From Nitrospirota bacterium (GTDB lineage Bacteria > Nitrospirota > Thermodesulfovibrionia > Thermodesulfovibrionales > Magnetobacteriaceae), in contig JADFXO010000111.1 of NCBI GenBank assembly GCA_015233485.1, forward strand, positions 1-10,534: 10,534 nucleotides of DNA, in the 5' to 3' direction. The notes under the pieces were generated by a model that did not search any database, was not told the origin of the DNA, and saw nothing but the letters and a program-made list of their open reading frames with translations. The position numbers and the translations under genes were made by a program. Of the stretch, positions 1-5,664 are shown in pieces. The number at the start of each line of letters is the position of its first letter. Positions within the stretch are counted from its first letter, which is position 1.

Positions 1-153
1 ATATTTCAACCTTATTATACGACTAAAGAAAAGGGTACGGGTATAGGGCTTTACATGGTGAAGGTTATAATAACCGACAACATGGGCGGCAACATATCGG
101 TTAGTAACACAAACCAGGGTGCCGAATTTATTATCGAGTTGAAGAAAAACTAA
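1..153 (+). CDS. Sensor histidine kinase, C-terminal fragment (5' end outside window)
   Basis: The reading frame is open from base 1 and stops at TAA 151-153, giving the last 50 residues of a protein. The segment reads FQPYYTTKEKGTGIGLYMVK, which is the F box followed by the G2 box (KGTGIGL) of the HATPase_c domain in two-component sensor kinases. It ends with the usual glycine and beta-strand closure (GGNISV...GAEFIIEL). In this family the domain binds ATP and phosphorylates a histidine in the preceding dimerisation domain, which lies outside the window together with any sensor region. The stop follows directly after the catalytic domain, so no receiver domain is fused at the C-terminus. The signal it senses and its partner regulator cannot be told from this piece. 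Confidence 0.9.
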   Translation: MFQPYYTTKEKGTGIGLYMVKVIITDNMGGNISVSNTNQGAEFIIELKKN

Positions 154-191
154 GGAATTTTGCCCGGACCCGCTCCACAACGATTTAAGAA

Positions 192-323
192 CTATACGCA
201 ACCCACTAACCCCGGCGAGAGGGTACGCCAGCTTTTGCCCTTAATGTAAATGTCCAGTTCCGTCTGAACTAAAACAGGGGTAACCTGACGCTTACTTAAA
301 ATCTTTAACATATCGTTATCCAT
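192..323 (-). CDS. Possible small protein, 43 residues, unrecognised
   Basis: On the minus strand an ATG at 323-321 opens 43 codons ending in TAG at 194-192. The product starts MDNDMLKILSKRQVTPVLVQ and continues with a charged, beta-rich looking stretch (TELDIYIKGKSWRTLSPG) before a short end. The composition looks protein-like rather than random, with ordinary codon choice. A GGAAAA sequence about 6 bases upstream of the ATG is at best a weak ribosome binding site. An in-frame stop lies 11 codons upstream, so this is not the visible tail of a longer gene. I do not recognise a family. It could be a genuine small protein, a fragment of a decayed gene, or chance. Confidence 0.3.
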   Translation of the reverse strand: MDNDMLKILSKRQVTPVLVQTELDIYIKGKSWRTLSPGLVGCV

Positions 324-402
324 ACAACTTTTCCGACTGCAACCTGGTATTACTTACACCATAAGTTTTTCAATTTTGCTCAGCCGGTCGTTAAAATATC
401 GA

Positions 403-432
403 TTGAAAAAAACTTGATCATAGCGTTATAAT
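403..432 (+). promoter_or_regulatory. Sigma70-type promoter for the membrane protein at 522
   Basis: TTGAAA at 403-408 and TATAAT at 427-432 are separated by 18 bases. This is a near-consensus pair upstream of the gene at 522. The predicted transcript starts near 439 and has a leader of about 80 bases that includes the REP-like hairpin. Confidence 0.6.
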
Positions 433-451
433 AATTAAGAGATGGAAGCAG

Positions 452-470
452 ATTCCGAACAAGCCGGAAT
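452..470. repeat. REP-like short palindrome
   Basis: ATTCCG (452-457) pairs with CGGAAT (465-470) around a 7-base loop, followed by GACG. The shape 'ATTCCGG...CCGGAATGACG' is a familiar class of dispersed intergenic palindrome in many bacterial genomes. Only one copy is seen here, so calling it a dispersed repeat rests on resemblance. It falls in the 5' leader of the gene at 522 and could also act as an mRNA hairpin. Confidence 0.4.
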
Positions 471-521
471 GACGTATTAAGGGTACTTTACAAATGTTAG
501 CCATAAAGAGAGGGGACAAGC

Positions 522-905
522 ATGATAAAGGACAGGGTTGTAACCAACCAGTTTAAAGACCGCCGCAAAGGCCCCGATTTTTGGAAAAGATTCATTCCTA
601 CGATGCTGATTATATGTTGGGTTTTGATATGGGTATCATGGACTTTTGTGTACCTGGCCATGCCGCAGCATAAGACCATCGTAGATCTTCATTACGATTT
701 TGCACCCCGCGCTTATTGGGACATAAGCTTGATAGATAAGGCGTTCATTACGATGAATGCCATGCTTCTGGCAAGTGTCCTTGGTTTGATGGTGAACTTT
801 TTCCGCCACAGGAGGAAAACGGATAAAATCAGCCGTACGCTTATTTTTATGCTTATACTATCCGTGGGCGGAATAGGCTTTCTATTCTACCGGTTTCTTT
901 CGTAA
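522..905 (+). CDS. Three-helix inner membrane protein, unknown function
   Basis: This gene encodes 127 residues. A basic cytoplasmic-looking N-terminus (MIKDRVVTNQFKDRRKG) is followed by hydrophobic helices at about residues 24-47, 75-94 and 106-124. A short basic loop (RHRRKTDK) lies between helices 2 and 3. The charge pattern predicts the N-terminus inside and the 48-74 loop in the periplasm. The start is supported by GAGGGG a few bases before the ATG and by the promoter at 403-432. The gene converges with the cytochrome-type gene on the other strand, 27 bases away. I recognise no catalytic motif and would not assign a function. Small hydrophobic proteins of this form often accompany signalling or envelope genes, but nothing here proves a link to the kinase. 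Confidence 0.8.
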   Translation: MIKDRVVTNQFKDRRKGPDFWKRFIPTMLIICWVLIWVSWTFVYLAMPQHKTIVDLHYDFAPRAYWDISLIDKAFITMNAMLLASVLGLMVNFFRHRRKTDKISRTLIFMLILSVGGIGFLFYRFLS

Positions 906-932
906 CGCAGTTTAAACGTCGTTTTTTTGTTA

Positions 933-1844
933 TTACCAACGCCAGAGGCAGATGACAAACACTATAAGGAAAACCATCACAAGATTAAAGTAGGCAAAGA
1001 AATAAAATATCTTCAGGAAAGAAGGCTGTTTATGTTTTGCCGCGTTTCTTACAAGTTTTCCAACAACTGGCATTTTAAAAAGTAACTCGTCGGAGTGGGG
1101 AGCCGTTTTTAGTATTTCGGTAAGATCTGCACCTGCCTGGTGTTTACGTGCATGGCTGCCGTTTTTCCACATTCTGCTGCCGCTTACGTCATAAACTTTA
1201 TCGCCGTAACCTACGTATGCAGGCTTTCCCTCCTGGCCGTCAAATTGGGCAAGTTCATCAGCAGTAAACTCACTTTTCGTTACCTGAGCCTCGCGGGAGC
1301 GGCTCCTCCTCATCTTGGGGCCGATAATGAAAGTTGTAATGGTCGCGGTGGTCACCATGGACAAAAACAGGACTATCTTAACTGCCAGAATTATCCCAAA
1401 CCTCGTATGAAACATCACATGTAACGATGGCACCTTTGCAACGGTCAGCAAAGTTCCGGTTATCGACATCACTATTATAGAGTACCAGCCCAGGAAAAGC
1501 TCTCCCTTGGGAAGTCCACGCGAGGCATAGGCGGGTTTCAAGAGAAGATGTACATATAGTATAGCTCCAAACCATGCAATGGCCGTCAACATGTGAACGT
1601 AGCCTATGGTAAACCGTATTATTCGTTGTGCCTTTGTAACGGGCTTGTACAGGCCTTGTTCTATAAGAGAATTCTTGTAGCCGGAACCGGCTTTTGTAAG
1701 AGTCGAGCCTCCGGCGGGGTCCACGTGGCAATAACCGCACTCTTTACCGGTTTTTTCAGCATACTCAGGAGTAGCCAAGGCGTAATTTGCCGGATTAAGA
1801 ACAAAATACAGCCAGACTCCTAAACATAAAAAAAACTTCCTCAT
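933..1844 (-). CDS. Membrane hemoprotein: CxxCH + CopD-like helices + cytochrome b5-like domain
   Basis: The 303-residue product begins with a signal peptide (about 1-24, ending YALA) and a short periplasmic segment with CGYCH at 36-40, the CxxCH motif for covalent heme c. Four hydrophobic helices follow (about 76-176), carrying H84, H99, H142 and H146; the arrangement resembles CopD-type integral membrane domains. Residues 193-265 match the cytochrome b5-like heme/steroid-binding form (FTADELAQFDGQEGKPAYV, KVYDVSGSRMWKNG, KHQAGADLTE, APHSDELL), with H235 and H250 as possible ligands. A last helix spans about 279-300. The layout suggests electron transfer at the inner membrane with up to three heme sites; that is inference. 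GGAGG lies 6 bases before the ATG, and the gene reads away from the lipoprotein gene at 2017. Confidence 0.85.
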   Translation of the reverse strand: MRKFFLCLGVWLYFVLNPANYALATPEYAEKTGKECGYCHVDPAGGSTLTKAGSGYKNSLIEQGLYKPVTKAQRIIRFTIGYVHMLTAIAWFGAILYVHLLLKPAYASRGLPKGELFLGWYSIIVMSITGTLLTVAKVPSLHVMFHTRFGIILAVKIVLFLSMVTTATITTFIIGPKMRRSRSREAQVTKSEFTADELAQFDGQEGKPAYVGYGDKVYDVSGSRMWKNGSHARKHQAGADLTEILKTAPHSDELLFKMPVVGKLVRNAAKHKQPSFLKIFYFFAYFNLVMVFLIVFVICLWRW

Positions 1845-1888
1845 ATTGCCTCCAAATAAACTGCCGCAATCAATCGAACGTTAAACGA

Positions 1889-1918
1889 AAAATAACATAA
1901 CTCAACGTACTCAGTCAA
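1889..1918 (-). promoter_or_regulatory. Candidate promoter for the heme protein gene
   Basis: On the minus strand TTGACT (1918-1913) and TATTTT (1894-1889) are 18 bases apart, about 45 bases before the ATG at 1844. The -35 box is strong and the -10 box is moderate. It lies in the 172-base spacer shared with the divergent lipoprotein gene. Confidence 0.4.
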
Positions 1919-2016
1919 TATCATACGATTAATGGCGTTTACTCAAAACACTATTATATGTTATTCTAACTCTTATACGATGTATTATTTAATAAAGCTT
2001 ATACATGGAGGGGTAA

Positions 2017-2430
2017 ATGGCCAGAGTTGAAAAGCGGGCAGGAATTCTAAGGATGGCTTTTCGGGTTTTATTGCTTGCAACTTTAGTTATCCAGCTTTGC
2101 GGTTGTGTCGCTGCTGTCGTAGGTGCGGGTGCCGGGGTTGGCACGTATGCTTACATTTCGGGTAAATTGAAATATGATTTCGATCATTCCGTCTTATACG
2201 TCCATCGTGCAACTAAAGAAGCGTTGGAGGACATGAAACTCCCTATATACGAAGACAGAAGCGATAAGTTGTCCGCCGTTTTGAAATCAAAGTTTGCCGA
2301 TGGAGACGAGATAAATATAAGCATGGAATCGCTTTCGGACAGGTCGTCTTCTATTTCCATCAGAGTTGGTATTTTTGGAAACGAGAAAAAGTCTCTATCC
2401 ATATTGGAAGAGATCAAGCGACATATTTAG
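2017..2430 (+). CDS. DUF3568-type lipoprotein
   Basis: The 137-residue product has a basic N-terminus, a hydrophobic stretch (about 14-27) and the lipobox-like LCGC at 27-30, so C30 is the probable lipidated residue. The following AAVVGAGAGVGTYAYISGKL and the C-terminal pattern, ending in SISIRVGIFGNEKKSLSILEEI, match the small DUF3568 lipoprotein family: a glycine-rich segment, then an alpha/beta domain that compares 'KATKEALEDMKL' and 'GDEINISMESL' type strands. The family has no established biochemical role. GGAGGGG stands 5 bases before the chosen ATG; the internal ATG at 2053 would give a shorter leader but has no such site. It probably sits on the periplasmic face of a membrane. It is the last complete gene before the tRNA/integrase junction. 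Confidence 0.85.
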   Translation: MARVEKRAGILRMAFRVLLLATLVIQLCGCVAAVVGAGAGVGTYAYISGKLKYDFDHSVLYVHRATKEALEDMKLPIYEDRSDKLSAVLKSKFADGDEINISMESLSDRSSSISIRVGIFGNEKKSLSILEEIKRHI

Positions 2431-2735
2431 ATAAGAAAACTCTGATATGTACATCATTGTCCTGGAGTAGCGGTGCAAGCGTCAAACCATTTGGTTAAGC
2501 AGGCGCTTGAGCCAAGTACTCCCCGACGCGCTGCGGCAAGTCGATTCCAAAGTATACGCATACCTTCATAAAAGGATGAGCATAAGCCCTGCCTGTCATA
2601 GTGATTTCGTAGCGATAGCCAACAGAATGAAGAAGAGGTCCGTCACAGGCAGCTATTTTACCCTTGGCAGACCATTTCTTCACTTGTTAAAATGAGAGTT
2701 CTTAGGTGCTGTCTGCTCGCAAAATGAGAGCATTT
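2431..2735. other. Spacer without a convincing gene; nested inverted repeat
   Basis: Two opposite-strand open frames of 62 codons overlap here (2495-2683 minus and 2507-2695 plus). Neither has a clear ribosome binding site or a recognisable domain, and both are GC-richer than the flanks, so this may be the remains of an older element. A loose nested inverted repeat is visible at 2476-2509: CAAGCG pairs with CGCTTG, enclosing AACC/GGTT. I cannot assign it a role. Confidence 0.4.
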
Positions 2736-2765
2736 TTGACACCTATTGACACTTGCCGACACTCT
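2736..2765 (+). repeat. Three 10-bp GACAC direct repeats before the tRNA fragment
   Basis: Three consecutive decamers read TTGACACCTA, TTGACACTTG and CCGACACTCT. The exact 10-base spacing puts all three on one face of the helix. They overlap the -35 region of the tRNA promoter and lie beside the integrase junction, so they could be integrase arm sites or a regulator site, or simply a fortuitous run of -35-like sequence. Confidence 0.45.
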
Positions 2766-2775
2766 GTGATACCTT
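2746..2775 (+). promoter_or_regulatory. Probable promoter of the tRNA-Sec gene
   Basis: TTGACA (2746-2751) is a perfect -35 box. A weaker -10, TACCTT (2770-2775), follows after 18 bases. Transcription would begin near 2782, about 26 bases before the first tRNA base, which is a normal distance for a processed tRNA leader. Confidence 0.5.
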
Positions 2776-2807
2776 AGAGAGGTAATAAATATGCGGTTTT
2801 TCGCGTT

Positions 2808-2851
2808 GGGAGTGTATGGGGCTCTGGTGTCCCCCTCGGACTTCAAATCCG
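2808..2851 (+). tRNA. selC: tRNA-Sec (UCA), truncated: 5' half only
   Basis: GGGAGTGT (2808-2815) fits the eight-base 5' acceptor strand of a selenocysteine tRNA. A G/C-rich D arm follows (GGGG at 2818-2821, TGGT in the loop, then CCCC). The anticodon arm CGGA-CTTCAAA-TCCG at 2837-2851 has anticodon TCA at 2843-2845; the core GACTTCAAATC is as in known selC genes. After 2851 no long variable arm, no GGTTCGA T-loop and no complementary ACACTCCC acceptor strand occur within the next 100 bases, so the gene is cut off just after the anticodon stem. The adjoining integrase suggests a junction made by an element inserted at selC. If so, either an intact copy or the other half should lie at the far end of the element, outside the window. 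Confidence 0.7.
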
Positions 2852-2918
2852 CCTGTCTTATGAGCATATACGCCACTTTACCGGCCTTATGGGTGCTTTT
2901 TGGTTGCTTTTTATCCAT
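2852..2918. other. Candidate attachment-site flank between tRNA fragment and integrase
   Basis: This 67-base stretch joins the break in the tRNA to the stop codon of the integrase. It holds two copies of TGCTTTTT (2894-2901 and 2905-2912) at an 11-base period, a possible bent or accessory protein site. The crossover presumably lies in or next to the anticodon arm, where similarity to selC stops. The exact core cannot be set without the other end of the element. Confidence 0.4.
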
Positions 2919-3890
2919 TCAATAATCCAACTTTGCTATCGCATCCTGAAGATGTTTATTGCTTAAGTGGGCGTATATCTGTGTCGTAGAAATTGATGTA
3001 TGCCCTAAGAGTTTCGATACTGTAGTGATATCCACACCGGCCATTACCAGGTGACTGGCAAAGGTATGGCGTAAGTCGTGACATCTGAATTGGCCTAAAC
3101 CGCATTGATTTAGATAACTCTTAACCTTCCGTGCCATTTCCGGCGCAGATATTCCCGTAACCACTCTCCCCACCCTGGTCAGTGGTAGTTCATCTATTAT
3201 GGCCTGTAACAGGGGATGCACTGGAATAGCCGTTACTTTGTAATGCTTCCTTTTAAAGTGGATACATCCATCCCGAATATCACTCCATTGCAGTTGGTTT
3301 ATCTCCTCTCTGCGTCCACCTGTGTAGACGTATAGAGCAAAAACCAGCCTATCGCGTTGATTGTCTCCTATAGCATCGAAGACATTGTCTATTTCGTTTG
3401 ATTTTAGAAATCTGATGTGCTCATGATGATATTTTAACTGTGAATAGCCCATGAATGGATTTTCTTTGAGATATTCCCATTCTACCGCCTTTGAGAAAGC
3501 CGCTTTAATATGTCTTAACTCTATATTTATAGTTGTCGGTTTATTCTTACGGGTACGGCAAAAATCTACGTAGGAGTCCAAGTCCCTCTTTTTCAACGTC
3601 GATATTTCCCGGTTCTTACCGATAACGTTAACAAACTTTTGCAATCTCAGTTTGCTACTTGTATTATATGAGAGGTTCTTTTCAGCCCACTTCTCATACT
3701 CTGCTATAAACTCGCTGATAGTTTTATTTTCCCCGTGATCCATAATAACCAGCTTTCCCTTAAGAGCTTCCCGCTGAAGTTGGTTAAAGCGTACTTTGGC
3801 TTCCCGCTCGTCCGTTGTTTGCAGAGATTTCTTATCGGTTCGGCTTATTTGGACGTACCACACGCCGTTTATCCGTTGAAATAGCCTCAT
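2919..3890 (-). CDS. Tyrosine recombinase (phage/island integrase)
   Basis: The 323-residue product has the phage integrase layout. A short N-terminal beta-rich part (RLFQRINGVWYVQISRTDKK) is followed by a SAM-like core-binding domain (about 55-145) and the catalytic domain (about 160-320). The active-site set is complete: R193 in TGGRREE, K218 in the beta hairpin, H271 and R274 in HDLRHTFASH, H297 in LLGHTS, and the nucleophile Y306 in TTQIYAHLS. It would cut and rejoin DNA at the attachment sites of the element. The C-terminal end of the gene faces the truncated tRNA-Sec 67 bases away, the usual nearness of an integrase to its tRNA target. Its ribosome binding site (GTGGG) is poor, suggesting low expression. 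The divergent CI-type gene probably controls it. Confidence 0.93.
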   Translation of the reverse strand: MRLFQRINGVWYVQISRTDKKSLQTTDEREAKVRFNQLQREALKGKLVIMDHGENKTISEFIAEYEKWAEKNLSYNTSSKLRLQKFVNVIGKNREISTLKKRDLDSYVDFCRTRKNKPTTINIELRHIKAAFSKAVEWEYLKENPFMGYSQLKYHHEHIRFLKSNEIDNVFDAIGDNQRDRLVFALYVYTGGRREEINQLQWSDIRDGCIHFKRKHYKVTAIPVHPLLQAIIDELPLTRVGRVVTGISAPEMARKVKSYLNQCGLGQFRCHDLRHTFASHLVMAGVDITTVSKLLGHTSISTTQIYAHLSNKHLQDAIAKLDY

Positions 3891-3912
3891 ACACCCACAT
3901 TCAACCTTTCAC

Positions 3913-3954
3913 ATCGGCCCATGTTGGTAAAAAAGTACACTTTTATTTGCCGAT
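3913..3954. promoter_or_regulatory. Inverted repeats just upstream of the integrase start
   Basis: ATCGGC (3913-3918) is the complement of GCCGAT (3949-3954), and between them AAAAGT (3931-3936) is mirrored by ACTTTT (3939-3944) around AC. Lying 23-64 bases before the integrase ATG, they could form a leader hairpin or an operator that holds integrase expression down. The two pairs are not concentric, so two separate sites are also possible. Confidence 0.4.
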
Positions 3955-3980
3955 AATGACAATAACCCCATTTTCCAGTA

Positions 3981-4064
3981 TGTTTACGCCTGTTTACAGT
4001 CATATCAAACTCTTAGAACCTTCATTATTTACACAATGGAATAAATATGTTATGTTATAAACAG
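3981..4064. promoter_or_regulatory. TGTTTAC repeat cluster, operator candidates of the CI-like repressor
   Basis: TGTTTAC occurs twice at a 10-base period (3981-3987 and 3991-3997). The inverted form TAAACAG is at 4058-4064, partnering CTGTTTA at 3990-3996. A related TTTACA at 4028-4033 is the -35 box of the rightward promoter. Repeats of one heptamer around a promoter between divergent integrase and repressor genes are what an autoregulated repressor switch would show. Binding itself is inference. Confidence 0.4.
4028..4056 (+). promoter_or_regulatory. Promoter for the CI-like repressor
   Basis: TTTACA (4028-4033) and TATGTT (4051-4056) are 17 bases apart. Both are good matches to the sigma70 consensus. 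The transcript would carry a leader of about 125 bases before the repressor start. Confidence 0.5.
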
Positions 4065-4190
4065 GGGTTTGAAGTTTCTTGTAAGCTTTCTCGTACATAG
4101 AGATAGTTTAATCTACGTGGTGTCTATTTTGTCAAGAACTATTTTTTATTTATTAGTTTATTTTATGAATTTAACGACAGGATGTACACT

Positions 4191-4586
4191 ATGACGAATT
4201 TTATTGATAATTTTACTACCAATGTAATAGAAAGGATAAAACTTGCTTATGAACTTAAGTCTGATCGAAGTCTATGTAAACGTCTAAATATCAAAGCAGG
4301 TACTTTGTCTAAATGGAAAATACGAGACACGATTGACCTTAGACTTGTCCTTTCTGGGTGTCAAGACCTCAATTACGACTGGGTTATAAAAGGAATCGGT
4401 AATATGTTTTCAGAACAACCCCCTAACGCTTCTACCCCCGAGGATATACCAAAGGAACACATCAAAGCCTTTCTGGACACTTATTGGAGCACGGCCAACA
4501 ACGAGGAACGCAATTGGTTAAAAGTCCAATTCCAGAGATGTTTTCCCGAATACAAGGACTGGTTAACCTTTAATAAACTTATCTAA
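4191..4586 (+). CDS. CI-type helix-turn-helix repressor, no peptidase domain
   Basis: The product resembles the N-terminal DNA-binding domain of phage CI repressors (Bac_CI_repr type): VIERIKLAYELKSDRSLCKR, then LNIKAGTLSKWKIRDTIDL as the recognition region, then LRLVLSGCQDLNYDWVIKGIG, the family's 'DWLLTGEG' hallmark. The remaining residues (about 75-131) form a short acidic, tryptophan-containing tail. At 131 residues it lacks the S24/LexA-like self-cleaving domain of classic CI proteins, so induction would need another route. An ATG at 4182 is in frame, but 4191 is preferred because AGGA (4179-4182) lies 8 bases before it, while 4182 overlaps that site. It is divergent from the integrase and most likely represses it and itself, which is inference from the layout. 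Confidence 0.82.
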   Translation: MTNFIDNFTTNVIERIKLAYELKSDRSLCKRLNIKAGTLSKWKIRDTIDLRLVLSGCQDLNYDWVIKGIGNMFSEQPPNASTPEDIPKEHIKAFLDTYWSTANNEERNWLKVQFQRCFPEYKDWLTFNKLI

Positions 4587-4624
4587 TTACTGATATTACA
4601 ACGTTCTACCATTAAAGAGAGACA

Positions 4625-5518
4625 TTAGTTATTCATAGCCCCAATCATTCCCATAAGCTCTTGAATATTTTCGGATTTTAGTATAATACCTTTGATTTTT
4701 TCCAGATTACTAATATCCTTAATATTTTTTATCTTATCCATTACGGCAAGCCCTTCCGTACCGAACTTAATGTTAACGGCAAGTTCAATACCTTCTAACA
4801 AGCCTTCTTCTCGGCCTTTTTCCAGACCCTGTTCTAAGCCTTTCTCCAAACCTTTCTCCAAACCCTGTCTAAATCTTACATCCTTCTCTATATCCCATAT
4901 CACTGCCATATCCTCAGCCTCCTTACATACTTCGTTCTGTAAATTTCTCAGTTGCGACAAAACTTCCACTTGCCTTATATACTTTCCACGAAGCGTCCCT
5001 TCGGGTACCAAATCCTTGATTCGTTGTAGAATCTGTTGTATAAATATTTTAACACCTTTCTTCGTGTAATCGCAAAGAATAGCGATTACTATTTCTTCAG
5101 GCTTATTCGACTTTAAAAACGTCTCACAATCGATATCCTTCATATTGACAAGGTTATACTTATGATTTGTCGTTGGAGAAGAGATATTATCCCTCATCGA
5201 CAACGGTTCATTGCCAATGTAAAAAACATATTGAATTATGGGAAGTTCATAAATATCTGTTAGAATGAGCCAGTATCTTAACTCCCTGCGAGGCATTTTG
5301 GCGTAGTTAGTGCTCTGAAACTCTATATGCAACACAAAAACGGCGTCATCTTCGGTTGTTACTTTTAACACGTAGTCTGCTTCACGTTCATCTGTAATTT
5401 GAAGTTTAGCTTCTAATCTCTCGATTTTAATGACTTTTAAACCGATTACTCTGGAGATTAGGGTATCGATAACGTCATTTACAATCTCCTTTAAAATTTT
5501 GTCGAATTGGTTAGGCAT
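4625..5518 (-). CDS. Rpn-family PD-(D/E)XK nuclease / putative transposase
   Basis: The 297-residue product matches the Rpn family of recombination-promoting nucleases, often annotated as PD-(D/E)XK nuclease family transposases. The N-terminal half has the nuclease core, with D48 in READYVLKV and E66-x-Q68 in VLHIEFQST, followed by the typical MPRRELRYWLILTDIY and the strand IIQYVFYIGN. The second half is helical. It contains a run of G-L-E-K tetrads at about 219-243 (GLEKGLEKGLEQGLEKG), a recurrent trait of this family, perhaps forming a flexible helix. Known members cut DNA and raise RecA-independent recombination. The gene reads toward the CI gene and ends 38 bases from it. No ribosome binding site precedes the ATG; the promoter sits so close that the message is probably leaderless. 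It may be an independent passenger. Confidence 0.85.
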   Translation of the reverse strand: MPNQFDKILKEIVNDVIDTLISRVIGLKVIKIERLEAKLQITDEREADYVLKVTTEDDAVFVLHIEFQSTNYAKMPRRELRYWLILTDIYELPIIQYVFYIGNEPLSMRDNISSPTTNHKYNLVNMKDIDCETFLKSNKPEEIVIAILCDYTKKGVKIFIQQILQRIKDLVPEGTLRGKYIRQVEVLSQLRNLQNEVCKEAEDMAVIWDIEKDVRFRQGLEKGLEKGLEQGLEKGREEGLLEGIELAVNIKFGTEGLAVMDKIKNIKDISNLEKIKGIILKSENIQELMGMIGAMNN

Positions 5519-5526
5519 GTTACGGC

Positions 5527-5555
5527 ATTATAGCATTTTAGGTTATCAAAATAAC
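5527..5555 (-). promoter_or_regulatory. Extended -10 promoter and inverted repeat for a leaderless Rpn message
   Basis: On the minus strand the extended -10 TGC-TATAAT occupies 5535-5527, and only 8 bases (GCCGTAAC, no Shine-Dalgarno) separate it from the ATG at 5518. Transcription would start at or within a base or two of the ATG. GTTAT (5542-5546) and ATAAC (5551-5555) form an inverted repeat around CAAA, roughly at -25 to -38, a natural place for an operator. Confidence 0.5.
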
Positions 5556-5664
5556 AGTACAAAAAAGCATAGTTGATTCCTTATATAGTATAGTTGAAAG
5601 TAAACGGACAAGCTATTTTTTCATCTATTTTCAAAAAAGTAGCCTCTCCCCTATACCACTATAG

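Larger units (their letters stand above)
154..521. other. Largely non-coding spacer after the kinase gene
   Basis: This 368-base spacer separates the kinase from the membrane protein gene at 522. It contains a possible small minus-strand ORF (192-323), a promoter (403-432) and a REP-like hairpin (452-470), each listed separately. I see no T-rich terminator after the kinase stop and no recognisable riboswitch. Confidence 0.6.

Noticed and set aside
906..932. Intrinsic terminator between the convergent genes at 905 and 933
   Set aside because: A T7 run is present, but the stem before it (ACG/CGT) is only three pairs long.
1140..1823. Several open frames overlapping the heme protein gene
   Set aside because: All are shadows in other frames of a gene with a clear start and domains; their products show no signal peptide or motif.
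2495..2695. Two overlapping 62-codon frames on opposite strands
   Set aside because: Neither has a good start site or any recognised motif; at most one could be the remnant of a gene, and I could not choose.
2808..2860. Minus-strand reading as a tRNA-Ser with anticodon TGA
   Set aside because: The reverse anticodon loop can be read that way, but there is no T arm or acceptor pairing on that strand, whereas the plus strand shows the acceptor, D arm and anticodon arm order of tRNA-Sec.
2658..2918. 86-codon minus-strand frame starting right after the integrase stop
   Set aside because: It runs antisense through the tRNA-Sec fragment and its promoter; the open frame follows from the tRNA sequence. 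No domain is recognised and no ribosome binding site of its own is clear.
3815..4060. 81-codon plus-strand frame across the integrase start and the intergenic region
   Set aside because: It overlaps the integrase N-terminus and the repressor promoter, and no ribosome binding site is present.
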